23,784 nt of DNA from Pelargonium nanum. Lineage: Eukaryota > Streptophyta > Magnoliopsida > Geraniales > Geraniaceae. A model generated the notes under the pieces. The model saw only the letters and a list, made by a program, of their open reading frames with translations, searched no databases and was not told where the DNA came from. Both the position numbers and the translations under genes were made by a program. Within the stretch, counting starts at the first letter, position 1, and each line of letters starts with the position of its first letter. Of the stretch, positions 1 to 9,911 are shown one piece after another. The stretch lies in NCBI GenBank assembly GCA_036897485.1, contig JAYMTF010001382.1, positions 1 to 23,784 of the forward strand, given 5' to 3'.

Positions 1-150
1 GACGAAATGGATGTGGAAAAGTTTATGGGGGTCGAATTCTTGTAAACAAAGTTTAGGGGGGTTAATTACTTTAAGTGACAAGTTCGTATGGGGTATAGGC
101 AATTACCCCTAATTTATATGCTTATTTGATTCGGATCCAGAAGAAACTTT

Positions 151-240
151 ATTGCCACGTGTCAATGTAAATTACAAGATCATCTTCTCTTGTCCAAAAT
201 TGAGTATTTGTATTTACATTTAAATTGCCACGTGTCATTG
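151..240. repeat. Direct repeat carrying two G-boxes
   Basis: The block ATTGCCACGTGTCAATG at 151-167 recurs at 224-240 with one change (CATTG for CAATG). Each copy contains a CACGTG G-box, at 156-161 and 229-234. The spacing is 73 bp. The core matches the ACGT motif bound by plant bZIP and bHLH factors. No promoter can be tied to it here, so it may be part of a repeat and not a working regulatory site. Confidence 0.5.
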
Positions 241-606
241 TATATATGGTCGTTGGTGAAGTGAGATTCGCTTCAAGCTCGCTTGAGTTCTAACCTCATG
301 GATGCACCATTTGTGGGCGTCGGGTGAGGTTTGAAACTCTCATATGCTTTTCAGGCATTAAAGGATGATGTGAAGCTTCTAGAAACACCCAACTCTTTGG
401 GTAGCGGTCTAGTGTCCTATCGAGATGCGTTGAGCTCTTCTTGTGACCATGGGGTGCCTTGGGATCCTCTTGGGGATGAGGTCCCACTTAGAGGTGAGTT
501 CCTCTTGTAAAGGCCTTAAAAAATTGTTTTATTGACCTTATTACTTGTATATAGGGGTGCGCTCGGGTGCTCAATGGCATGAGATCATGCAAACAAGTCT
601 AAGGCC

Positions 607-884
607 GCAACTAGATGTCACAATGACTTGAGAACTCCACCTAGGGTCTAGAACTAGCAAATTTGGCTATAGATGTCACAACATTGTGACTTGGAGATAA
701 GAGTCACGACTTGATGTTACACTTGCATGAGGAACTCCTCGTGGAGGCCAAGGCGAGCCAAAGATATCACAAGACCACTTTATGGAGACGAAGGCGAGCC
801 TAAGATATCACAAGACCACTCTATGGAGACGAAGGTCGCGACTTGACGTCACAATGGTTTGGGAGCTCCACGAGGAGGCCAATG
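607..884. repeat. Local tandem-repeat field with a 41-bp unit
   Basis: Two adjacent 41-bp units (750-790 and 791-831) differ at only a few positions. Each runs from AAGGCGAGCC to TATGGAGACG. Around them, a looser module that begins like GCGACTTGACGTCACAATGG and ends in an ACTCC/GCTCC block with GGAGGCC appears at about 607-655, 706-750 and 838-884. No coding function is visible. It could be an internal piece of a transposable element. Confidence 0.6.
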
Positions 885-1350
885 CTTGACTAGATGGCTT
901 AAGGATGACACAAGGGCACAACTTTGCTTCAAAGTCGTGACTTTGCTTTTGGATCTACGGTTTGTGGTTACATTTGCGAACCTTTTTGTATGTGTCCTAA
1001 GGTTCTCTAGAGTTGTGGTTTTTACTTGCGATGGTTTTAGACGTCCCAGTCAGGCTGTGATGTGACACTTGGGTTTCATACATTATTCCACATTCGTTGT
1101 TAATAATTATATTGACAGTAGAAAATCTCTCAGCCAACTTATTAATATCAGTCATCATGACACCAAAAATCGGATCAAGCAAGCGCTCCGTGCCGAATAT
1201 GTGTGATGATTGATTACTACTTCCATCTCAAAACAAGTACAGTTCTAAAATTATGTGCAATCATGCAAGAAATTAACAAGGAAACATCGTTTTCCACAAA
1301 TAGAGTGTAGAGATTGGTAAATAAATACATAACATGAACCTATCACTCTT

Positions 1351-3077
1351 TCAAATCATCTTAGACTCTCCAAGAAAATCTCCCATCAAACGCATCTCCT
1401 GAAAAATGGGAACAACAGGGTCATCATTTTCATCATCATCATCACTACTAGCATTCCTGTTATTATTATCATCATTATCCTGGAAGCAGTAAACAGGAGC
1501 TTGCCAATTTGCATCCTCAAGAGCAGCTCCTACTTCAAATGTCATCACATGAGCAGCTCTTCCTGCAAATATCCATTAATGTTCCGGTCAAAGTTACATT
1601 TATAAAGTAGTTATGGTCTGTATTGAGAAGAAAAAAAAAAGTCTCCATACATTGTAGAAGTTTGGGTTTAACCATAGTTTATGAACTAAAAATAACAAAA
1701 TTAGTAGATGAAGATGAATATGTTTATGAACTCAAACTACCATCTTGCCCGTTCCTCTTGAAAATCTAAGAGATATCAACATAAAAATCAACCATAGTTT
1801 CTTTCTGAATTTGTATCCAATCAAGATAATAGTACCCCAAATGTATATAATTATATATCAGCTGATTCTGAAAAATTAAACACATTTTGCCAATCTAGGA
1901 ATCTAAACATTCAAAAAATAAACACTTTTGAATAGTTTAGGTGTACAAAAATTTGCATCCCTTAATGTTCTGTCCTTAATTAGCACAACACAAGACCCAA
2001 TAAACACTTGAATGAATCAGTTACTATATTTCCTACTGGCAATTCTTGTCGCGACTCGACAGACTACACGAAAATAGTGTGTTTAGGGTCACAAATTTTG
2101 TAATTGTGCCGTGTTCTTGTTGGAGAGCCCAACACATTTAGCAAGCAATTGTGTTCGTGTTGAGTTTCCAAAACATACTCATGGTTGATTAATCACAACC
2201 CACCTGACACACACAAGATAATATTATAATTGCAAATGAATACAAATAACATGTGAAATATGTTGGGTCGGGTCGTGTTGTGCCAAACGTGTTGGTTAAC
2301 GTCCGGTCAAACATACTGGTTCTATTATGTGTCATGTTCATGATAATATAGTGTGGTGTCAACTCGGCGTGTGTGTTCTTATTTTATTTTCATAAAATGT
2401 GTTGCCAACTCTAGATTGACAATATAGTAAGATAACAAACCATAAGGGTTTTCAAAAATTTGAAACAATCGCCAGAACCCAGACATGAGCAGATGCGCAG
2501 AGCCTTCAACAAAACTCATAACTCACTCAAAACAATTGACATCAAGAAGCAAAATAAAAAGAGCACAACGACTAATCGAATTGAAAAAGAATATTTAAAT
2601 TAGGTTTTCATTACCAGTGTAAAATAGCCAATGAACAGGTCTCTTGGTGACAACATCTTCGTAGTACCAAATGAAATCGACCTTCGTCCAGACGTTGCAG
2701 AGGAAGCCATCGACGTGCTCCTGGCCCAAATACTGAGCTCCGTCCAGCCAATTTGGCCGGAGTATACCCACCTCTACATGCGCGGTCCGGCACTCTCTGT
2801 TCGAATCCAAAGTGTAGAAGAAGGAAGTGCCGTTGTTCCATTCCAGGTCGTAAAGTTTCTTACCCAGCTGATTCTGTATTATGTTGAAGTTCCGGCCCTT
2901 GGTCCAGTCGTACCACAGATCGATCACCTCCAGCTTTCCCTTGTAATTCATGACCAGGATCGAGTGGAATTGGTGCGGCCATGGGGTCGGCGTCGGATCT
3001 TCCGACGACCACGAAACCGCCGGAGCGGCGATGATGATCGCTATGAAAATGGCGGCCAAACGGTTACAGGACGCCAT
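1351..3077 (-). CDS. At4g14100-like secreted protein of unknown function (2 exons)
   Basis: The coding exons are 2615-3077 and 1351-1562 on the minus strand. The 1052-bp intron has a GT donor at 2614-2613 and an AG acceptor at 1564-1563. The joined frame is exact and gives 224 residues. Residues 1 to about 23 form a signal peptide with a hydrophobic core at 7-22, so entry to the secretory pathway is likely. The mature part has three cysteines (C96, C127, C180) and N-glycosylation sequons at N82 and N191. The join yields [13 protein letters not shown] followed by WQAPVYCF, the conserved end of the plant family typified by Arabidopsis At4g14100 and At3g23760. No biochemical role is established for that family that I know of. 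After C180 this protein adds a low-complexity Asp/Asn tail (183-202) and a short hydrophobic end. The ATG at 3077 is the first of a frame that begins directly with the signal peptide. The gene is convergent with nothing; the next gene, GH3, lies upstream on the same strand. Confidence 0.88.
2040..2400. repeat. Degenerate GTGTTG-rich dispersed repeat inside an intron
   Basis: The intron of the At4g14100-like gene holds a block dense in words such as CGTGTTCTTGTTG, GGGTCGGGTCGTGTTG and CAACACAATTG-like strings. A related block, with the shared phrase GTCGTGTTCTTGTTG, occurs near 15980-16190. Plant genomes carry many dispersed repeats of this composition. Clean ends or target-site duplications were not found, so neither class nor exact limits can be given. 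Confidence 0.3.
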
Positions 3078-3174
3078 TGTCAGTTGTTGGTGAGTGATGA
3101 TGGAGTGGGTGAAGATTCTGAAGAATGCATGATTGGATAGGATTTTTTGTTTTCACACCGACTCCGGACACGAA

Positions 3175-3184
3175 GACACGTGTC
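3175..3184. promoter_or_regulatory. Palindromic G-box in the upstream region of the At4g14100-like gene
   Basis: GACACGTGTC is a perfect 10-bp palindrome with a CACGTG core, 98 bp upstream of the ATG at 3077. That is a typical distance for bZIP or bHLH binding sites in plant promoters. A TATA-like TATAAAAC on the minus strand (3331-3338) lies further upstream, 254 bp from the ATG. Either could belong to the promoter, and binding itself is inferred. Confidence 0.45.
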
Positions 3185-3492
3185 CATGATGCTCTGATTG
3201 GGCCGATGAAGCCCAGTTGAACATTGGACAGTTTTTGTTGTTGGGATAGAATCTTCAGTTGATCTGTGATAGTCTACTACTTTGTTCCTTGAAACTCAAT
3301 TAGGGACATAGGAAATATATCTGAACCGGCGTTTTATACTCAAAATTTCGTTTGAGAGGACATGAGATCGCAAGATTGTCTCACTTTATTGGTTTGGCTG
3401 AAACTCTTTTGGTTATGAATTTCATCGGAGAGGACATGAGTGTTATTGTATCACTTCATTGGAGATTCGGACATAGGCATCACCAACCAGCT

Positions 3493-3668
3493 TATTTAAC
3501 ATTTTCTTTGGGTGTAAATCACTGTTGTAATACATTTCGGGCCAAGTCACAATTATGGCTCCACACTCCTCTTCAAAGATGTGTTTGTGGGAATCGAACT
3601 CGATACCTCTTCTCACAATCTCACCCTGCATTATCAACCGAGCCACAACACTTTGTAGCCTATTTAAC
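3493..3668 (-). mobile_element. tRNA-derived SINE, family A, copy 1
   Basis: Read on the minus strand, the body (3660 down to 3501) begins close to a pol III A-box-like TGGCTCGGTTGAT. A B box follows, GAGTTCGATTCCCAC, at about 3589-3603. The body is flanked by the 8-bp direct repeat TATTTAAC (3493-3500 and 3661-3668), the expected target-site duplication. The body is about 160 bp and matches the family copy at 14707-14906 in the A box, the B box and a following GAGCC...TGACT stretch. The open frame at 3352-3687 overlaps it and is not a gene. No long A tail remains, so the copy is old or 3'-truncated. Confidence 0.7.
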
Positions 3669-4039
3669 TTTTCAATATATACTTTAGTATTGCAAACACC
3701 GTTAGGAACATTATTATCACCTTAAGTTTTGGAAACAAAATACCTTTATTAGTACTCCAATCCACACATATCAAGGAAAACATAAGAAACAAAAACACAG
3801 AAAATGAACTGTCATAGGCAAACAGACCCTCAATTGCAAGGTGATTCTCAAGGAAGAAAAAAGTACATGAAAAGGAGCATTAAATCAAGAACCTTGAATC
3901 AAGAAGGAGCACCCTTGAATCAAGAACCTTGATATATAGCTTCCTCAGATGTGATGCACCCAAGTTACACAGGTAAAAAAAAAAAGAAAAAACACAGAAC
4001 ATAACAGTTCAAGAACTCAAGAAAATCAACTGCCCCAAG
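3669..4039 (-). other. 3' flank of the GH3 gene with an exon echo
   Basis: This stretch lies downstream of the GH3 stop codon. A minus-strand AATAAA (plus TTTATT, 3745-3750) is a plausible poly(A) signal about 290 bases past the stop. Within it, 3911-3960 repeats part of the last GH3 exon (listed separately), preceded by short AATCAAGAACCTTG iterations at 3881-3930. A run of A's sits at 3967-3977. Confidence 0.5.
3911..3960 (-). repeat. Duplicate of a GH3 last-exon segment in the 3' flank
   Basis: Bases 3911-3960 match 4104-4149 inside the final GH3 exon, starting ACCCTTGAATCAAGAA and ending TCAGATGTGATGCACC. The differences are one substitution, a 4-base insertion and little else. The exon copy encodes the conserved stretch around [17 protein letters not shown]. 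The flanking bases do not match, so this is a short local duplication of about 46-50 bp and not a remnant of a whole second gene. The separation is about 190 bp, in direct orientation. Confidence 0.85.
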
Positions 4040-6056
4040 CTACATGGCTTCAATTCTAAATGGTTCCCATGAAGGGCATTTCTTGCTGAAAAACCTCCCT
4101 ACCACCCTTGAATCAAGAATCTTGATGGCTTCCTCAGATGTGATGCACCTTGGTGTCTTGTACTGGTTCACTGAAGACCCTTGTGACAGAAAATAGTCCA
4201 TGAGCTCATCAAATGCACTATGCATCACTACCCTTATCTCTAGCGGTCCAATCGAATTATACGCCTTACTCCGGCATCCCCTGTACACCAAATCCAGTGC
4301 TTCTTCAACAGCAGAGCAGCATTGCTCCATCACAACTGGATCAACATCCACAGGTAACAACATGTCCTTTTTACCTTTCTTTGTGAGCTCCAAGAACAGG
4401 ACATAGTGGCCTGGGATTGAGCAAGTATCTGCATAGCTTGTATACTCAGTCATGAGAAACCCAAGAGGCTCCAGAATGAGCTTTGCTTGTGTCACTGCTT
4501 TTAACAAGTCCTCTTCATTGGTCTTGTCTGTGTCAATGCTTAGCACCCCATTTTGCCTGTGCATGAACCTAAATTGAGAAGCTTTGTTGTGGAAACCTGT
4601 CACCTTCAAGATGTCTCCTACTCTGTATCTATACAAACCTGATAAAGAACAAGAAGAAAAGACCAATTGTAATGCTTAATTTGGGGTTCAAGTCTTCAAG
4701 ATCAAGACCTACCTGTGTAAGTTGTGACAACAAGTTCATAACAGTGACCAAGCCTTACATCCACAAGCTCAACAGGCTCGTTTCCAACGCGATTTTCGAC
4801 GGGCAAGAACTCGAAGTAGGCCAAGTTGGGGAGGAGGGTGTAAGAGACATCATAAGGGTTGCATAGCGGTTTGAAATTGATACCAAGGTAGCTTTCAGAA
4901 CAAGCATACATGGTGGAAGCTAGAGGGAGGCCACCACTGTAAAACTCAAGTGTTGGGATATATTGGGCCATAGAACCTGTGACAATAACTTCAATGAACT
5001 TGGTTCTAGGCCAAAGTTTTTTGATTATACCTTCCCACGAACCACCATTGCACTCGTGCTCGATCGAATCAGCCAAAGCTGAATTTGGCTTGCCAAGGAT
5101 TAAGGACACAGCTTTTCTTACAACCAGGGTCAGTGATCCAATCACTAACATGACCTGTTCTTATGTTGCAGCACATTTCTCGCCAGTAGTCTTCCAAGAA
5201 CTTGATTGCCCTCAGAAACGCGGACGCGAAGACTGCACCGACTCTTAGTACCTCTTCCCTCTGCACAAGACCACATAGTAATTGGCAGAACATGCTTTGG
5301 TTGCTGTCCAGGCACAAAATGGCCTCATCTGGGCTTGTGTACATATTAAACTTGTTGAAAGGGCGGTTCCTGAATTGGCTGCTTTTGTAGTAGCTTGTTA
5401 GAGCAGGACCTGCCATCATACCAGAAGGAGTGCAAATTTTTGGTTTGATGAACAATAGGTACATCCCTTTTCCTTGGTCCAATCCATCCACAAACCTGAA
5501 ATCAGTAATTACATTAATTATGCAATCAATTGTTTAGTAACATATGTACTTAGGAATTGAAGATTCTCACTTGTTCATCACAGGCACAAGAAGGTTGTAA
5601 AAGAGTGTCTTTCTGTCCAAGTCTTGAGCAGTTGTAGGCATTGTCTTTGGCTGTCCTCCAGAAGTTCCAGAGCTGCATGAAACACCAAATAAGATTGAGA
5701 AAAGTTTTATTTTTATTTTAGAAAAGGGCGGTTCAGTGCACGGGACTTCCACCATTATGTATATACCTTGTGAGGAGCTCAGTGATGGGTTGAGCTGAAA
5801 TGATCTGTGATGAGTCTCCATTGGCTACTCGCTCGATATAAGGCTTGATATCCTCATAATTCACAACAGGAACTTTGTTCTTGAAGTGTAACTTGTCGGA
5901 TTGGCCTTCAAGGAAGCCGGTAAGGTACTCGGTGCCAGCATTTTCAGTTAAAATCTCCTGCAAGACCTGTTGCTGTACTTGGTGTGCATTTACTGTGAGG
6001 TACTCAAGGAACTGGAGACCAGCTTCATTGTCATTGGGATCATAGCTTGGCAACAT
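4040..6056 (-). CDS. GH3.17: GH3.17-type indole-3-acetate amido synthetase, frame-disrupted in exon 3
   Basis: Group II GH3 enzymes adenylate indole-3-acetic acid and transfer it to an amino acid. Arabidopsis GH3.17 prefers glutamate and lowers free auxin in the cytosol. Four minus-strand exons fit clean GT-AG borders: 5767-6056, 5571-5672, 4713-5495 and 4040-4638. The N-terminus [18 protein letters not shown], the phrase [16 protein letters not shown] and the C-terminus [16 protein letters not shown] point to GH3.17 more than to other GH3s. ATP/AMP motif [11 protein letters not shown], forms across the exon 1/2 join. Motif II reads MYACSE, where MYASSE is usual. Motif III is YRVGD. Exon 3 is 783 bases, one more than its phase allows. 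The frame changes at the T run 5113-5116 (AAAA on the coding strand), between ITDPGCKK and [10 protein letters not shown]. It is either a damaged allele or pseudogene, or an assembly error. The intended product is about 590 residues. The start at 6056 was chosen over the in-frame ATG at 6095 because it matches the family N-terminus. Confidence 0.93.
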
Positions 6057-6239
6057 CTTTAATTTCTTGTTGGGAAAAAAATGAAATGTTAACAAGTTTT
6101 TGGGGACTGAATATCAGAAGAAAATGATATTAGAGAGGCTGTGTTGATCAGATAATGAAGCTCCATGAGACCATGACCAGTTTCTGGAGCATTTTCTCAT
6201 GTTTTTGAAATGGTGATAAGAGAAGTGGGAGGGGACTTG

Positions 6240-6247
6240 TTTAAATA
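6240..6247 (-). promoter_or_regulatory. Likely TATA box of the GH3 gene
   Basis: On the minus strand TATTTAAA lies about 185 bp upstream of the chosen ATG. It is followed by a C/T-rich stretch (about 6210-6235) typical of plant transcription starts, which gives a 5'UTR of roughly 150 bases. I found no canonical TGTCTC/GAGACA auxin response element within about 500 bp upstream, only a TGTCTA near 6458. Auxin induction therefore cannot be read off this promoter. Confidence 0.45.
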
Positions 6248-6554
6248 AGCATATCTTGGAGGGTAATTTTGGAATTACATAATAGTTATTTTCAAAGATG
6301 ATAACAAAAATAGAGACTATAGAGGTCATACACATGGCTTTCTCTGGTAATTAAGATCAGTGATGATTGTCAAATGACACAAAGTCTCACAGGTGATTTC
6401 AAAACATTTAGTTAGTGTTGTATTTGTTAAGGAATCCCTACCCGCTTTTATTTGAGTCTGTCTATTCATGTGCATGCTCGGGTTATTCAGTCTGCAAAAG
6501 TTTGAAATGATCTCTTATGATCTAGTCTATACACGAGTGAAAGTATTAAGAAAC

Positions 6555-6650
6555 GTCACGTCGAAAGAATGTGAAATTAGTTGTTGCTTAAAATATTAGT
6601 TCGGTACTCCACCTATTAGTTTAAACTTCTTTGGATGAGTTAAAGCATGA
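6555..6650 (-). repeat. Fragment of a dispersed repeat shared with 16.7 kb
   Basis: Read on the minus strand, this piece contains TTTAAACTAATAGGTGGA and then TTTCACATTCTTTCGACGTG. The same two phrases in the same order occur on the plus strand at about 16725-16802. It is therefore an inverted copy of one dispersed repeat. Phrases of this kind often accompany short non-autonomous LTR elements in plants, so an LTR fossil is possible but not shown. Confidence 0.5.
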
Positions 6651-6688
6651 AATTAGAATTAGTTCTGTTTGGATATAGTCCACCTATT

Positions 6689-6733
6689 CACGTGCATTAT
6701 CCAGTTCGTTATCCCATATCCGACCTGCACGTG
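6689..6733. promoter_or_regulatory. Pair of G-boxes in the GH3-eS27 spacer
   Basis: Two CACGTG cores, in TTCACGTGCATT and TGCACGTGTAGA, lie about 40 bp apart, some 640 bp upstream of the GH3 ATG and 1 kb upstream of the eS27 ATG. A regulatory role is only inferred. The same spacer has TATGCATG-type RY motifs at about 6745 and 6798. Confidence 0.3.
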
Positions 6734-6875
6734 TAGAGATACTATGCATGATTTATGCATAACTAATTCACGATATAGAAGTTTCCTCCCGCAAGCTATG
6801 CATGCACTGAGATCAATTTAAGTTTGGTTATGTATCGTTTATTTGGTGTATCATATCTATAAATAACAATAATAC

Positions 6876-6956
6876 ATAAAATTTCGGATCAGAACATTTA
6901 TTCTAATTCGAACCTTCTTACATATAAAATTTCGGATCAGAACATTCATTCTAATT
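6876..6956. repeat. 33-bp direct repeat with a 48-bp period
   Basis: The unit ATAAAATTTCGGATCAGAAC and its following 13 bases occur at 6876-6908 and again at 6924-6956 with one mismatch. Only two copies are present. The spacer around it (6360-7230) otherwise shows no gene, only AT-rich sequence with the dispersed-repeat fragment and the G-boxes listed separately. Confidence 0.75.
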
Positions 6957-7236
6957 ATAAAATTCTCCATCGTTGTAAAAAAATTAAAAAAATTAAAAAT
7001 TTGGTTGCTTTTGAGGACACCATTCCTGCCAATAGAATTAGAGTCATGGCAAACTTAAGCTGTACTCCAAGAAATATTTTACAGTCAGATTTTATGAGGA
7101 ATTCAATGCATGGGTGGTCACTTCAGACAGTGAAGGGCCAATTGCCCCTAACTATATAATCAGATTTATTGCAATAATATTTAAAGGTTTTATTCCCAAA
7201 ATCGAATATTAATATGAGAAAAAAAAATCGCAGCTA

Positions 7237-7340
7237 TGATTTATTCATGGTCAATGAGGTGATGTCATTTCATTAATTAATACTCATACCCGTTCCAGTG
7301 AATTTGTGGGCGCGGAGTGGCCGCCCGAGTCCATTTAACT
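7237..7340. mobile_element. Partial foldback MITE, copy C
   Basis: This fragment shares the left inner arm TCAATGAGGTGATGTCATTT and the loop phrase CCAGTGAATTTGTGGGCGCG with the paired foldback elements at 9690-10119. Their loops read CCAAGTGAATTGATGGGAGC and CCAAGTGAATTTGTGGGAGT. The right arm is missing, so it is a truncated relic. It ends about 80 bp before the first site II element of the eS27 promoter. Confidence 0.55.
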
Positions 7341-7418
7341 TGTGTCTTCGCTGACAGTTTCGTCCATTAAATCACGACTAAGATTCCGGATACTCTTATA
7401 CAACGAGGTAACTGGTTT

Positions 7419-7737
7419 TGGGCCTATAATGGATAAAAAAATAAATAAAAACTACAGGCCCATTAACTAAAAGTGGTAAAGTAAAAAGGGCCGAGATTTA
7501 TACTATCCATCATCTGTTTGGGCCCTGAAAAGACAAAACCTAGAGTTTTCGAAGACTGTTTAAACGAACGGTCAAGATCACAGTATCAACTGGAATCAAC
7601 GGCTCCGATTCCTCAGCCAGTCCATATATATTCATCTTTTAAAAAGCTCTCTCGCTCTTCGCAACCTTCTGATTAGCGATCTCTACTCTCTCTCCGTCTC
7701 TGGTTCCCATCTCTTCGAGACAGAGCTTTTAGGGTTT
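7419..7737 (+). promoter_or_regulatory. Ribosomal-protein-type promoter of eS27
   Basis: Three site II cores (TGGGCC at 7419-7424 and 7519-7524; its complement GGCCCA at 7457-7462) precede a TATA box TATATATT at 7625-7632. A C/T-rich leader and a telo box TAGGGTTT at 7730-7737 follow, in the 5'UTR. Site II plus telo box is the established signature of growth- and cell-cycle-linked plant ribosomal protein genes, bound by TCP and telo-box factors. Transcription probably starts near 7655-7665 in the pyrimidine-rich stretch. Confidence 0.8.
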
Positions 7738-7760
7738 TCGCTTGCTATCACAAGCCAAAA

Positions 7761-8766
<1,006 letters not shown>

Positions 8767-9689
8767 ATCATAACACATTACATATTGTTGGTCAATGCTA
8801 GTAGAGTTGGTTGTGGATGTGGTTTATGAATAGTAATGGCCGGTCTTGTTTGATCTTGTTTTGGTTTAATCATATAATTTTGGTAGAACTAAAATTTGCT
8901 TATATTGAATCTTCTACAATGAAATGAAATTGCGCTATGTTTGATAGTATTATCAGCGAGTGAATCTTGTTTCCAGTTAAATATATTTGGTACTATGTCT
9001 CATTTTGATACAGTATTATGAGCTGTTACTGTTGTTGCAAGATTTTTAGTCTCTGGACTTGCTAATTAGGAAACTAATTCTCTTGTAGATAGATGTATTG
9101 TTGTGCTGTGCCTATAACTAAATGTTAAGACTTGCTCTTGCTGCAAGATTCAAGTCTTTCAGGTGTTTTGGAGATGATCACAATGGTTGGTTCTCTTTAC
9201 AGCTGAGGCCTTGCTTGGTTAGGAACTTCTGGTATCCTATTTTTATTTCAAAACGTCACGTTAGTAGAAAGACTCCCTTGTGTTCCCGCTAACTCATACT
9301 ACGCCCTGTCTGTAATGTGGAGCTTCTACAAATACGAGATCTTTGGTTTGGTATGTGCAAGGCATGCATTAGCTGTTGTAAGTTTTACCCATAGGTTTCC
9401 ATTAAGGCTCAGCATGTAGAGCTCCCATGAGAATGTGACATCACTGTGAGCTCGGCAAGTGATGACATCACATCCGACCAATCAAAAGTTAGCATGACAT
9501 CAACATTTATTGTGCATCATGCAATGGAAAAGAGTTGCACAATCTCTACATTTCTTTGTGATGCTCTAGTTTACTTTGTAGAGATTTCTATAAACATGTA
9601 TTGTTTTTCACTTGCATGTGTTCCTCCTCTCATAGCTTAGGTTTGGAACATTTGGACTAGGGACAATTTTTGGGAGTTCAATATATATA
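8767..9689. other. 3' flank of eS27 and spacer without a gene
   Basis: The first few hundred bases should include the eS27 3'UTR, but no canonical AATAAA stands out near it. The frame at 9446-9640 has no recognisable domain. The rest is AT-rich spacer with no repeat or motif that I can support. Confidence 0.5.
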
Positions 9690-9904
9690 CAGAGAATAAA
9701 GAATCTAAGTCAACTAATTCTTGGCTTAGTCTAAGCCATACCAATGAGGCGATGACACCTTATTTAATTTCATCCATACCCACCCAAGTGAATTGATGGG
9801 AGCGGAGCGACCCACCCGAATTTAAGATTTTTAATGAGGTGTCATCACTTTATTGATGACTTAGTCTAAGCCAAAAAAATTTTGGCTTATAATCCTCAAT
9901 TCTT
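9690..9904. mobile_element. Foldback MITE, copy A
   Basis: Both ends carry long imperfect inverted arms of about 80 bp. The left arm runs through CTTGGCTTAGTCTAAGCCA, CAATGAGG and CGATGACACC. The right arm contains their complements (GGTGTCATC, TTGATGACTTAGTCTAAGCC, then AATCCTCAATTC). The loop holds CCAAGTGAATTGATGGGAGC. TATATA runs flank it, so a TA-type target is possible but not provable. There is no coding capacity. The superfamily is uncertain. Confidence 0.65.
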
Positions 9905-9911
9905 ATATATA

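Larger units (their letters stand above)
1..1350. other. Repeat-rich spacer at the left edge, no gene seen
   Basis: No convincing coding exon was found on either strand. The first 120 bases are G-run-rich and resemble a dispersed plant repeat, but I cannot name it. Two near-identical G-box blocks lie at 151-167 and 224-240, and a small tandem-repeat field covers about 607-884. The short open frames at 296-487 and 859-1065 show no recognisable domain and look like chance. The last 200-300 bases before 1351 would contain the 3'UTR of the minus-strand gene that starts at 3077. Confidence 0.5.

Noticed and set aside
2631-3140. Plus-strand frame of 169 codons opposite the At4g14100-like exon
   Set aside because: It is the antisense shadow of a well-supported exon with signal peptide, splice sites and family match on the minus strand.
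3352-3687. Plus-strand frame of 111 codons
   Set aside because: It runs through a SINE (3501-3660) with pol III boxes and target-site duplication, and has no domain.
4104-4128. AGAATCTTGATG, identical to the start of miR172
   Set aside because: The match stops after 12 bases, lies antisense within the conserved last GH3 exon, and has no hairpin partner; it reflects the codons for KILDSR.
6054-6095. Alternative GH3 start at 6095, adding 13 residues
   Set aside because: The added residues (MLTFHFFPNKKLK) do not fit the family. The ATG at 6056 gives MLPSYDPND, matching GH3.17.
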